The translations under genes were made by a program, and so were the position numbers. 64,000 bases of DNA from Sinotaia quadrata (taxonomy: Eukaryota; Mollusca; Gastropoda; Architaenioglossa; Viviparidae), in contig CM054177.1 in the NCBI GenBank assembly GCA_028829895.1, forward strand, positions 49,558,664 through 49,622,663, written 5' to 3'. Positions 22,578 through 33,100 of the stretch are shown here, piece after piece (the first letter of the stretch is position 1; each line of letters begins with the position of its first letter). Under the pieces are notes generated by a model that was not told the origin of the DNA, made no database searches, and saw only the letters and a program-made list of their open reading frames with translations.

Positions 22578-25500
22578 TACATGTCCAAGAGCCACTGTAC
22601 ATGTTACGTCATCCGTATTTTCCGGTACAGTCACCGCCGCAGTGATAAGAGACATGCAGTTCGGATTCATACTATCGCCCGAACAGTGTGACGCACACAC
22701 TGATGACATCTATCCTGTTCTTCCCGTAACCACTAGAGCACAACGGGAACGTAGTAAACAAGGACCCCCAGCTCTAAAGATAGTCGAGAACACATTCCCG
22801 CAGTTGACCCCAAGTCAACTCAGTCACCTGCAGCAGGAGGACAAAAGCTTGTCCTCAATGCTAAAGCTGGCACGGAAAAACACTATTACGTCCAGCAAGT
22901 ACGCGACAATTACGTATTTCCTGAAGGACGGACTAGCGTTTCGGCGCACCGACTTTAAGGAAAATGATACTAGAAGCACCACGTGTTTATTTACCCCTAC
23001 ACCACTCAGACCGCTGATTCTAAGCTTTGCACACGACTCAATCATGTCTGGACATCAGGGCGCACGGCGCACTGAGCAGCGAGTTCGCGAAGATTTTTTT
23101 TGGCCAGGCCTGAGTAGGGATGTTCGCTCATACGTTCGTACATGTACGCAGTGTCAACAACATATTGACCGAGGGCGTGTCAGTCGAGTTCCCCTCGAGA
23201 TAGTACCAACAGTAGAGGAACCATTCCTAAAAGTCGCAGTAGACATTATTGGCCCAATCATTCCCGCGGCCGAAGGAGGATATCGCTATATCCTAACAAT
23301 CGTGGATTTTGCAACACGATATCCAGAAGCAGTCGCATTAAAGGGCATCACAGCAATCGAAGTCGCAGACGCTTTAATAGACGTATTTTCTCGCACGGGC
23401 GTTCCCCGAGAGATATTGAGTGACCAGGGCACTCAATTCACCTCAGCAATGATGGCTGAAACAATGCGTCTACTGGCGTGTAAACAGTTGTTCTCATCAC
23501 CATATCACGCTCAGTCTAATGGTGCCGTTGAACGTTTCAACGGTACGATAAAGAAAATGTTAATTAAAATGGCCTCGGAACAACCCGACCAGTGGCCACG
23601 TTTTCTAGCACCATTACTCTTCGCGTATCGCGAACTCCCACAAGAGAGTACGGGCTATTCACCGTTCCAACTACTATACGGCAGGCAACCTCGTGGTCCC
23701 CTTAAGCTAATTAAAGAAACATGGGTCAAGGGAGACACTGTGACCGATGGTAAAGATGTTCACACGTACGTAGCCGAACTACGTCAACGTCTGACCGAAA
23801 CGTGTCACTTAGCACAGGAAAACATTCGCGAAAAACAACCCCGATACAAGCGAAATTTTGACCGTACGGCTGTGGAACGTGACCTCGAACCAGGTCAGCT
23901 CGTGTTACTCTTGCGGCCCACCCATAACAACCGCATGCAAATGCACTGGCGTGGACCCTACCGCGTTATTAAGCGTGTGAAGCAGAACGATTATAGCATA
24001 CAGATAGGAAATAAGCAGAAAACCTATCACATAAATATGCTAAAGCGTTACTATGAACGCAGCGACGAACAGATACAAAACGTGAATGCCGCACTGATAC
24101 AATTGGAAGACTCCAATTTCAGAACAGACATGATGTCCGCCGAAACCACGCCTAACCCCGCAGTTACAGTCGATCAAGTCGAGATTGACTCGAACTTAAC
24201 TGTCGAACAGCGCGACGCAATGTCAAACCTCTTACACAGACACGCGCGCATATTCACCGACCAACCGGGCCACTCAGATTTGGTTGAACACCGCATCAAA
24301 CTTTTAAGCGACAAACCAATACGCTTAAAACAGTACCCACAGAAATATGAGAGCACAAAGTACATAGCAGAACAGGTGCGTGAAATGCAAGAACAGGGCG
24401 TGATTGAACAGTCAATCTCCCCATATTCATCACCGGTCGTCTTAGTTAAAAAGAAAGACGGTACGCTTCGTTTTTGTGTGGACTACAGACAGTTAAATGA
24501 GATAACTGAATTCGATGCGGAACCTATCCCAAATCAGGACGAATTATTCGCAAAACTAACCAAGGCACATTACTTTTCAAAGTTTGACATGTGCAAAGGG
24601 TACTGGCAACTGTCAGTTGCTATTGACGACAGACCAAAAACAGCATTCCCAACTCCGCTAGGCTTGTTTCAGTTTTGCCGACTACCGTTCGGACTAGCGA
24701 ACGCACCCGCAACATTCGCGCGCTTCATGCGAAAATTTCCGTTAGAGAGCGTTGACGCATTGAATTTCTTTGATGACATACTGGTAGCAACAGGAACATG
24801 GGACCAACATTTATCCTCAGTGGGTGGTCTACTTGATATTCTCGAGCGCCATAAATTGACCGTGAAACCCACCAAAGTACGCGCGGGCTTTCGAGAGATT
24901 GAGTTTCTTGGCCATATCATAAGTGACGGACAAATAGGCCCAAATCTAGACTTAACTGCAGCCATTCGTGACATGACCTTACCGACTACAAAGAAACAGG
25001 TCAGGGCAGTTTTGGGGCTAGTGGGGTACTACCGAAAATTTGTCCCAAACTTCAGTACGCTTCTTAAACCACTGACGGACTTAACTGGGAACAAACAACC
25101 CACGAAAATACGATGGACGGCAGAGTGTAGCACCGCCCTCGAAAAAGTGAAGGACATCTTGACCAGTAAACCCGTCCTACAGTTACCAGACTTTGACAAA
25201 AGATTTATTGTCAGGACCGACGCATCAGACGAAGGCCTGGGTGCCATACTTCTCCAAGAGACAGATGACGAATACCTACCGGTAGCATACGCGTCTAAGA
25301 AACTGTTAGATCGTGAGACACGGTATTCTACGATTGAAAAAGAGTGCTTAGCAATCGTATGGGCACTCAAGAAATTTAGTGCTTATCTGTACTCTAAACC
25401 ATTCATCCTGCAGTGCGATCATAAGCCGCTGACATATCTGCGCACTAGCATGTATGATAACGCTAGGCTAACTAGATGGACACTCCTGCTACAGGAGTAT

Positions 25501-25581
25501 AGCTTCGTTGTCGAACACATCGCGGGCAGAGAAAATTCGGGTGCCGATGCATTATCCCGGCATGCCATAACCGCGATATAA
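22546..25581 (+). CDS. pol: Retrotransposon Pol: integrase-RT-RNase H (ORF2)
   Basis: 1011 codons, uninterrupted. After a short protease continuation come the integrase zinc-binding H-H-C-C region (about 160-205) and the integrase core with D233, D293 and E329 (D-x59-D-x35-E). A GPY/F module follows (GPYRVI near 470). Reverse transcriptase comes next, with LPFGLANAPATF and the catalytic FFDD box (D743, D744; FFDD instead of the common YxDD). RNase H has FIVRTDAS near 892 and the final ADALSRH. The listed ATG is only the first Met in the frame; translation probably enters from ORF1. The domain order is that of Ty1/copia although every domain is gypsy-like. Confidence 0.95.
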   Translation: MSAFDVMGHLSTCPRATVHVTSSVFSGTVTAAVIRDMQFGFILSPEQCDAHTDDIYPVLPVTTRAQRERSKQGPPALKIVENTFPQLTPSQLSHLQQEDKSLSSMLKLARKNTITSSKYATITYFLKDGLAFRRTDFKENDTRSTTCLFTPTPLRPLILSFAHDSIMSGHQGARRTEQRVREDFFWPGLSRDVRSYVRTCTQCQQHIDRGRVSRVPLEIVPTVEEPFLKVAVDIIGPIIPAAEGGYRYILTIVDFATRYPEAVALKGITAIEVADALIDVFSRTGVPREILSDQGTQFTSAMMAETMRLLACKQLFSSPYHAQSNGAVERFNGTIKKMLIKMASEQPDQWPRFLAPLLFAYRELPQESTGYSPFQLLYGRQPRGPLKLIKETWVKGDTVTDGKDVHTYVAELRQRLTETCHLAQENIREKQPRYKRNFDRTAVERDLEPGQLVLLLRPTHNNRMQMHWRGPYRVIKRVKQNDYSIQIGNKQKTYHINMLKRYYERSDEQIQNVNAALIQLEDSNFRTDMMSAETTPNPAVTVDQVEIDSNLTVEQRDAMSNLLHRHARIFTDQPGHSDLVEHRIKLLSDKPIRLKQYPQKYESTKYIAEQVREMQEQGVIEQSISPYSSPVVLVKKKDGTLRFCVDYRQLNEITEFDAEPIPNQDELFAKLTKAHYFSKFDMCKGYWQLSVAIDDRPKTAFPTPLGLFQFCRLPFGLANAPATFARFMRKFPLESVDALNFFDDILVATGTWDQHLSSVGGLLDILERHKLTVKPTKVRAGFREIEFLGHIISDGQIGPNLDLTAAIRDMTLPTTKKQVRAVLGLVGYYRKFVPNFSTLLKPLTDLTGNKQPTKIRWTAECSTALEKVKDILTSKPVLQLPDFDKRFIVRTDASDEGLGAILLQETDDEYLPVAYASKKLLDRETRYSTIEKECLAIVWALKKFSAYLYSKPFILQCDHKPLTYLRTSMYDNARLTRWTLLLQEYSFVVEHIAGRENSGADALSRHAITAI

Positions 25582-25700
25582 ACAAGAAAGAGGATAGTCT
25601 CTCCACAGATGCGCATATAATTCCTGTGGGGACTATCGTGTGAAATAAAATTTTTTTTTGTTCCTATTTGATTTCCACTCTGTGAGCTCCAATCAATTTT

Positions 25701-25711
25701 AAGAAGGGGGT
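25701..25711 (+). other. Polypurine tract
   Basis: aagaaggggg ends one base before the right LTR, where plus-strand DNA synthesis would be primed. Confidence 0.85.
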
Positions 25712-27448
25712 TGTCACAGGAAATGAGGGACAGAAATTATATTTTATTTCATTTTAAAAAACCGCTAACAAAACTAGTTGAAGTAACCCGAGTTTTGTTA
25801 TTTTTCGTATGTAGCATGTAACTTCCAGTAACGGTCACCTAAGATCTCCTTAGTAGACAGACGTTCGTGACGCAGTGTGTGTTAATATATCATATTGAAT
25901 ATATGTATTAGTTTATGAAGAATATGTATATTAAATAAATTGGGACAACTGCGCAATACCGTCACATGTTGTTGACGAGTGAAATGGCCAGTGCGCATTA
26001 GAATTGACCACAGAAAAGCGTGCATCACGATTACCACTATATATCCAAGGCAAAAATCATGTCACAGGACATAGCTTCTGGAAGTTTTGGAGACCTTCAG
26101 TAAAGCTATATAAGAGGCGAAATGAAGACTTTTACTCTCAATGTTGAAAACGTCGATTCGTCTGAAGCCAGTCTAACTTCACGTATGAATTATCTCATGT
26201 ACAGAGATTTCATAAAGGAAAGCTGCAATAATCTCTTTCCATCCGTTTTCCATCCGTCTGATGCCATATATTGAGTAACGAGGCAAAATTACTCAGTATA
26301 ATTGTTGGCAAAGTGGAAAGTTCACTGTCCAAAGAAAACCCGATGCATGCGACGCTGGTTGTATGCAGTTAACGACACGAGGGACCAACTTGTTCTTCCC
26401 CCTGTCTGAGTTCGTTTTGGCAGTCTATCCCGCGAATTGAGGGACTAGCACCGAGATTTTCTTACAGATATCCGGATTTCTACACTCAATGTAATGCGAC
26501 GACACATCCCACTGGACGACTCTACCCGATAATGCTAAACGTCGTTGGGGGGTCCGTTTCCACGACAACCAACAAACAGCGACAATTATCGAGACTGACA
26601 ACAGTCAGTTAAATTTCAGATTTCTCCCCAGTGATAATCTGAAAGTGGTGCCTAGATTCTGCAGAATCTTCACCTGTAATGCGACGCCTCCATTGCGTCG
26701 ATCTTCACTTTGAAGTGCCGCTTATAAGTGACGTGTGAGATTACGTCATCTCCTTGGGACTCTGACATTAATAGTGAGTAATAATTAGCACGGCTAACGC
26801 GCACATACTTAACTCTAGGACTATAAGAAAATGAACACTATTATATCGTTTGCAAAATAAGAACTCTAATGTTAAAAGTAATGCTTATTTTACATGTGAA
26901 CTATTGTTAAAGCGGCCACATTTGCCGCATAAGAATTGTGTAATTAAATCTTTATTTTATATTTTGAATTTCATCATTTTCATCTCCCCTTATTTCCCAA
27001 AGAGTGTATGACATTGGAAAGTTGAATGAATGAATTAATCACTGTGCGAAAGAGTAGTGCCCCTTTTAAATCGGGAAATAAATAACCTGATTTAAACATC
27101 TTTCAACTCTCTTGTTATTCATAGTTTTTGAGAGGGACGAAAGAATTTGTACTATTGTTTTGCACCGTTCGTCTGTTCGTCCATTTATTCACATTTATGA
27201 TACACACTCACAACACACACTGCCAATAAAACGTTCCTTGGCATGACACTAATAAACTGGGCCCCACCCAAACATCAATGGAGTATGTCATGTGTGTCTA
27301 TGTAACAACTTGACGCGACGTAGTACTGGCATACGTCACATGAGCTTTTCTTGGAGGTGCACCGGAGCAGGCCAAAAATAGACTTCACCCTTTGCATCTC
27401 TAACTTCAGCTCGGGGTCGGCTTGTAACGAGCCTCCCGTTTTGTGACA
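25712..27448 (+). repeat. Right LTR
   Basis: 1737 bp, starting TGTCACA and ending TGTGACA, matching the left LTR base for base as far as I could compare. TATA box at 26107-26113. Followed by the CTCCC target duplicate and then the resumed hAT transposase reading frame. Confidence 0.95.
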
Positions 27449-27449
27449 C

Positions 27450-27503
27450 TCCCTGAAGCCAAATGTGTCTGAGCTGTGTAAGAGGAAGCGTTGCCTTCTC
27501 TGA
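27450..27503 (+). pseudogene. hAT transposase C-terminal end, resumed
   Basis: After the retrotransposon the hAT frame resumes as SLKPNVSELCKRKRCLL and a stop. It joins directly to VASS at 18750-18760 once the insert and one CTCCC copy are removed. Confidence 0.8.
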
Positions 27504-27950
27504 CAGCAGGGAATAATGATGCGGCCCAGCTTCACCCAGACTCTACTTCCAGCGGCCCCCCGGTAAAATGAGTTTGAGACCCCTGCTGTAAACGTACACT
27601 ATGTAGCCAACGACCTACTCCATATGTACCACGTCTACTTCAAGATCTAGGTGAGCTTCCTAACGAGTTCACTCAGACAGTAGGACCAGATCCTGAAGAG
27701 TTTCTACTGTATGATAACGAGCAAACAAGAGAATTTTAGCTTTTGCTTCCAGTCAAACCGTAAAAATGTTTGCCAATTCTGAAAGAGTGTTCATGGATGG
27801 CACCTTTGCTATGGCTCCGAATATTTTCCAACAACTTTATGTCATCCGTTTACCTATCGAGGAGACAAATATTACTTCTCTGTTTGTTCTTCTTACAAAC
27901 AAGACCTGTGCCACCTGTGAAGAAATGTTTCAAGCAATATTTGACATGTG

Positions 27951-28158
27951 TACAAACTTGAACTATACTATTAATATACAAACTTGAACTATACTATTAA
28001 CGTACAAACTTGAACTATACTATTAACGTACAAACTCGAACTATACTATTAACGTACAAACTCGAACTATACTATTAACGTACAAACTTGAACTATACTA
28101 TTAATATACAAACTTGAACTATACTATTAACGTACAAACTTGAACTATACTATTAACG
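27951..28158 (+). repeat. 26-bp minisatellite, exactly 8 units
   Basis: Unit tacaaacttgaactatacta + ttaacg, 26 bp, eight copies (208 bp), differing only at a few positions. It lies inside the MULE transposase, where one copy reads in frame. Since 26 is not a multiple of 3, expansion breaks the frame and introduces stops. Confidence 0.97.
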
Positions 28159-28291
28159 TGCAAACCGTCGTGACTGACTTTGAAGACGGTGCGTTACGAG
28201 CATTTCTAGTTGTGTTTGGACGTGACGTCATCAGCAAAGTTTTGTTTTTATCATTTTACGCAATTCACTTGGCGTAAAGTCCAAGAGATCG

Positions 28292-28464
28292 AACCATAGG
28301 GGTTCCGTGAATCAGTCTCAGGGGTTCGGCAGGGGGAGGTCAAGACACGCACCCGACTCGTATGATTCGTGATGACGCGCCCCGCTTGGGCCATCATTGG
28401 GTTCGGTGAATGTGCATATGAAACTGGTGGGGTTCAGTACCTCCAACAAGGTTAAGAACCACTG
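28292..28464 (+). mobile_element. Non-autonomous hAT-like fragment
   Basis: GC-richer insert between two parts of the MULE coding sequence. Its right end gttaagaaccactg (28451-28464) is the complement of cagtggttcttaac, a common hAT terminus. The left terminus is missing or diverged, so the copy is truncated on that side. Confidence 0.6.
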
Positions 28465-28701
28465 AGCTAGAGTCTCGATGGGCATTACCATCCCTCAATC
28501 TGGCGTGTAATTCAATGGTTTCAGAGTGAAGAAGCTACAGTCAGAACCAATGTTTTCAAAATGCTGTCGGCAGAAGAGCACAGAAAAGGTATGAAGATGC
28601 TACGTCTAAATACAACTTCTTCGAAATTTTTGTGTAGCCCTACAAGAAAACCGCGATACAGTACCATACTTTCTTCGTGGAGTCGGTTGGAACATTCGTC
28701 T

Positions 28702-28945
28702 TAATCAAGAATATTAAATCACAAACAAAATATCAAAAGAAATAAAATGTTCTTTAAAAAATCACGTAACATGTATTACCAACAAATGTTTAGTTTGATT
28801 TGACTGCTTGAAACATGATTTCATTGATTACTTTTAATTTAGTTTCATTTTATGTCAATGCGTCGTGTTTTTTTTCACTTTTGGAAATTATTTCCCGAAG
28901 GAATTAAAAGTGTATTAGCTTTCTATTGTTAATTTTCTATTCTAT
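28702..28945. other. AT-rich stretch
   Basis: No feature recognised between the MULE relic and the 65-bp minisatellite. Confidence 0.4.
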
Positions 28946-29369
28946 TAATAGCGTTCTATTGTTCTTGTACTGGTCGTGATTAAAAACTTGAACTGTATTA
29001 GCTGTAATATTAATAGCGTTCTATTGTTCTTGTACTGGTCGTGATTAAAAACTTGAACTGTATTAGCTGTAATATTAATAGCGTTCTATTGTTCTTGTAC
29101 TGGTCGTGATTAAAAACTTGAACTGTATTAGCTGTAATATTAATAGCGTTCTATTGTTCTTGTACTGGTCGTGATTAAAAACTTGAAATGTATTAGCTGT
29201 AATATTAATAGCGTTCTATTGTTCTTGTGCTGGTCGTGATGAAAAACTTGAACTGTATTAGCTGTAATATTAATAGCGTTCTATTGTTCTTGTGCTGGTC
29301 GTGATTAAAATCTTGAACTGTATTAGCTGTAATATTAATAGCGTTATATTGTTCTTGTGCTAGTCGGCG
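28946..29369 (+). repeat. 65-bp minisatellite, about 6.5 units
   Basis: The unit starts gcgttctattgttcttgt and includes ctggtcgtgattaaaaactt. Starts are at 28951, 29016, 29081, 29146, 29211, 29276 and 29341 (last partial). The spacing is exactly 65 bp and divergence is very low. Confidence 0.97.
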
Positions 29370-30119
29370 ATTGTAAAGTTTAAATATGATATTAATCGAT
29401 CAAAACGGTCGGCATATTTGTAAGTTTTAATAAACTATAACTTTGAACGGTGGCATGAAATATTAATAAAACTCACCTATCATACAACTATCGAAAAATG
29501 TTTTTACTGCATTGAATGCTATAACCACATAATTGCATTGGTAATCTTATTATATATTTAGTTTCATTTAGTTCCCCAAATTATTGCATGTATTAAAATA
29601 AACATTTAAAACTAATTTGTGTTTATTATGTGATTTTTCTCGTGATGTCAACATTTTTCTGTGACTTTTTTCCACTCGCCGGATACTATCATGTTTCTAA
29701 AGAGGATCAGAGACCTTGATCATGCAGTGTAAGAGAGGAAACTCAGCTTGACACATTACCTTTATAATGACTGTGGTGATTCCTACATGAGGATCCAATT
29801 AAATTTTTTTTTTTATGAATTTATAAATTTAAAATCGTTATTTCCTCCCACCCCCATATACCAAGTTCATAAATGATTGTTACGTGACAAGAAACATGTT
29901 TTCCCTCGAGCGAACCAGATTTATTTTTAAAAGCAGCAGTACGATATAACTTTATAACAAACTAGGCCTATTCCTCGCGCGCTGTTTTTCTAGTTCCAAA
30001 TATCTGGGTCAAATACAAGCAACCATTTAGAGCACAGGGCAAAGTCCAACTGAAGTTAAATCGTCTGCTCGCTCATTCACTATTGTTTATTCTAAAATAA
30101 GGACACACAAGGACAAACC
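29370..30119. other. KCTD gene upstream region
   Basis: AT-rich. It should contain the promoter and 5' UTR of the KCTD-type gene; no TATA box or clear site was identified. Confidence 0.4.
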
Positions 30120-30152
30120 ATGGCGAGTTCTTCCTACGAAACTGACCACAAT
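30120..30152 (+). CDS. KCTD-type gene, exon 1
   Basis: ATG plus 10 codons (MASSSYETDHN), donor gtaaagta at 30153, phase 0. The upstream UTR end is not defined. Confidence 0.7.
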
Positions 30153-33100
30153 GTAAAGTATTATGTTGGTTTTTTTCCTTTTAAGAGTTTTGTGAGGATA
30201 GTATATAACTTGAAAATATCTGATCATTGATATAATTTCAAATTAGGTTACATCTCGCCATGTCAACAAGACTTCAGACAACACACGTGTAAATAGTTCA
30301 TTGAGATTAGTTGGTCGCTGCGCTGCTGTTTGTATTGTTGTTTCTGGCTATTTTGAAAGGTCAGCAAAAATATCCTGTTTAGACTTTAATCTAACTTTGT
30401 GGATAACAATATTGACTATATTACCTAGAACCAGAAACAGCTTTTGTACATTAAAGTGGGTGTCTCCGTTTTATTTTTCCATTTTACTACCATACATCAT
30501 TACAAGGAATATATTTCATTCACTTTTATTTTGTACACCAGTTTGAACCAGTGTTGAGTTTTAAAATGCATATTATTTCCCGCTTTACAGAGTTGAGCAA
30601 TGAGTACTTGACAGATTAAATTTCTCTTTCAATTCCATTTAATTTAAAAAAAAAATACTAGTGTGTAGTTTCAATACTTTAAAATTTCATGTGACTTTTA
30701 AAAATGATTCACTGTGTAATTATTAGGCCTATATTACTATATTTTTTTGCACATCATAAAATTATTATATATAACGCTAAATATCCAAACTTATGCAACC
30801 TACTGAGTTGATATTTAGCAGGCAGCAATGACTCTGGAAATAGTTTAGGCTGTTGCATTTAAAAAAGAATACTAGTTATTAATTAACTTTGATTTTAGCT
30901 TTAAGGGAATTAATCAATCTGCGTGTATCGAAATAAATTGAATAGTCTCCCTCAATACTCTAATATTTTGCTGTGATAGTTTTTCTTTTTAATCTGTGCA
31001 CATGAACGGACACTTTTACCAAAGACTAACAGATAAAAAGTAAAAATAGATTCAAAGTTAGTTCTCGATTGCAAGCACTTTTGTGTAGCATATCACTAAA
31101 AACTGGATAAGCCTAACATAAAATTGTAAACATAATTGATATGCTGGGCAATTAATTGGGAACTGCCTATTGTGTGAGCACACATTTCTGTTGATAAAAT
31201 GTTGACTCTTCCTTAAGAGAGTAAGATATTAAGATGCTGATTGTTGACACTTTCTTAAGGGATAAGATATTAAGATGTTTGACTGTTGACACTACCTTAA
31301 GGGAGTAAGATATTGAGATGTTTTGATTGTTGACACTTCCTCAAGGAAGTAAAATATTAAGATGTTTGACTGATAACTTCCTTAAGGGAGTAAGATATTA
31401 AGATGTTTGTTAACACTTCCTTAAGAGAATAAGATACTAAGATGTTTGTTAACAATTCTTTTAAGAGAGTAAGATATAAAGATGCTGATAGTTCACACTT
31501 TTTTAAGGGATAAGATATTAAGATGTTTGACTGTTGACACTTCCTTTAAGGCAGTAAGATATTGAGATACTTATTGTTGACACTTCCTTAATGGAGTAAG
31601 ATATTGATATGTTTGACACTTCCTTAAGGGAGTAAGATATTGAGATGTTTGATTGTTGACACTTCCTTAAGGGAGTAAGATATTGAGATGTTTGATTGTT
31701 GACATTTTCTCAAGGGAGTAAGAATAAGATATTGAGATGTTTGATTGTTGGCACAACCATATGGGAGTAAAATATTCAGATGTTTAATTGTTGACATTTC
31801 CTTAAGGTTGTAAGATTTTAAGATGTTTATATTGTTGACATTCCTTAAGGGAGTAAGATATTAAAATGTTTGAATAATTAAATCTGGGAGACCTCATTTA
31901 AAAAAATATTGTACATCAAAGTGTGTGTCTTATTTCATTTACTTTTATTTTATTCATCAAAGTGGGTATCTTCATTTTATTTACTTTTATTTTGTACATC
32001 AGAGTGGGTGTCTCTATTTTATTTTTCCATTTTACTACTATAACTGGCATATATTTTATTCATTTTTATTTTGTACACCAGTTTAACTCAATGTTGAGTT
32101 TAAAAAGTATATTATTTCGCGCTTTTAAATTAAAGTGCTAAATAAAGGTGTGTGCATTCACAAATAATGAAACTTGTTTAAATTTTAAAATCTTTTTATT
32201 TGATATTTAAAAAAAAAATTGTTAATTATTTTATATAGCATGATTTAACTATAAAAATATTGATATTTTATGTGAAAATTTATATTAATATTCTGTTCCT
32301 AGAGGGGCATTTTAATTAATTCAAGTTTAGTGTAAATGTATAATAATAAGTAAACATTAATTTAAAATTCAGGAAAATTATAAAAACAGTTTGGTAATGT
32401 TACACTTTGACTAATTCATCTACTAATGTAAATTTGGTTTGCCAGATTATTTTTAATTCAATGTAATAATTGTATTGTACACAAACTGACAAAGTTATCT
32501 TACATGATTGACAATGAGATGAGAAGTTAGTAAGTTCTTTATTAGCTCGTATCAGTTGAGGGTTTTTTTGTGTCCCAAAGACTTGAGTTCATATTTCAGA
32601 TTACTATAATGGTGAAATCTAAGGTCAGCATTGATGATAAACCCCATAGATACCTGAGAAGTTCTAATTTTATACCAGACATAAGACAAAAACAGATACT
32701 GGTATTTAAAATATAATGAGTGAAAAATAACTATATTTGCTAGGTAGTATGATGAAAGGTGTCCCATTATTTATGTAAAGGAGACATATATTGCAATATG
32801 TATGACATTATTTAGACTTCAGTCATTTTTGCATTAAAATTATGATCATGTAAAATTAAAAAGTACACTAAGATAGACTGTAAATTTAGCTTCAGTAAAA
32901 AATAATATTTGTCAGAATTAGGTTTGTAAAGCTTGTAAAGCTTGAGTATATACTATATACTATATATATATATATTTATAATATAATATTGATTGTTCAC
33001 ATTATAATTAATTATTGCTTATTTATTGGCTAGTATATTCTGATAATAATAATAGTAACAAAATGTCTGAATTAACCTTAAATTCTAAAACAAAATTAAT

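Larger units (their letters stand above)
18761..27448 (+). mobile_element. Complete Ty3/gypsy-class element, Gmr1-type order
   Basis: An 8688-bp element with 1737-bp LTRs at both ends, termini TGTCACA/TGTGACA (perfect 7-bp inverted repeat), and a 5-bp target duplication CTCCC (18756-18760 and 27449-27453). A TGG-initiated primer-binding-site candidate begins at 20500 and a polypurine tract aagaaggggg lies at 25701-25710. ORF1 has a coiled coil, Gag, a CCHC knuckle and a protease start. ORF2 has integrase, a GPY/F module, reverse transcriptase and RNase H, in that order. Integrase before RT is the Ty1/copia order but the sequences are Ty3/gypsy, which defines the Gmr1 group. There is no env. 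Both ORFs are open and the LTRs look identical, so insertion was recent. Confidence 0.95.
17431..27585 (+). mobile_element. hAT transposon relic split by an LTR element
   Basis: The terminal inverted repeats are caggggtctcaaact at 17431-17445 and its complement ending at 27585, a sequence typical of Charlie-type hAT elements. Without the inserted retrotransposon the relic is about 1.46 kb, so much of the 5' transposase is deleted. The coding remnant is at 18002-18760 and continues at 27450-27503. No clear 8-bp target duplication remains. The extra bases tacag next to the left terminus are also mirrored on the right. Confidence 0.85.
27610..28700 (+). pseudogene. MULE (Mutator-like) transposase relic
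   Basis: Pieces of a FLYWCH-associated MULE transposase in order: ELPNEFTQTVG...EEFLLYDN, then after a 1-nt frameshift near 27733 FANSERVFMDGTFAMAPNIF (the MULE DGTF catalytic block). Next are VTDFEDGALRAF at about 28168 (the second catalytic Asp region) and, after another frameshift, YHFTQFTWRKVQE near 28240-28285. The C-terminal HPSIWRVIQWFQSEEA lies at about 28493-28540. It is broken by frameshifts, an internal 26-bp minisatellite (27951-28158) and an inserted hAT-like sequence (about 28292-28464). Terminal repeats were not found. Not functional. Confidence 0.85.

Noticed and set aside
27951..28158. Regular 26-bp repeats considered as a CRISPR array
   Set aside because: Units are contiguous with no spacers, and the DNA is eukaryotic.
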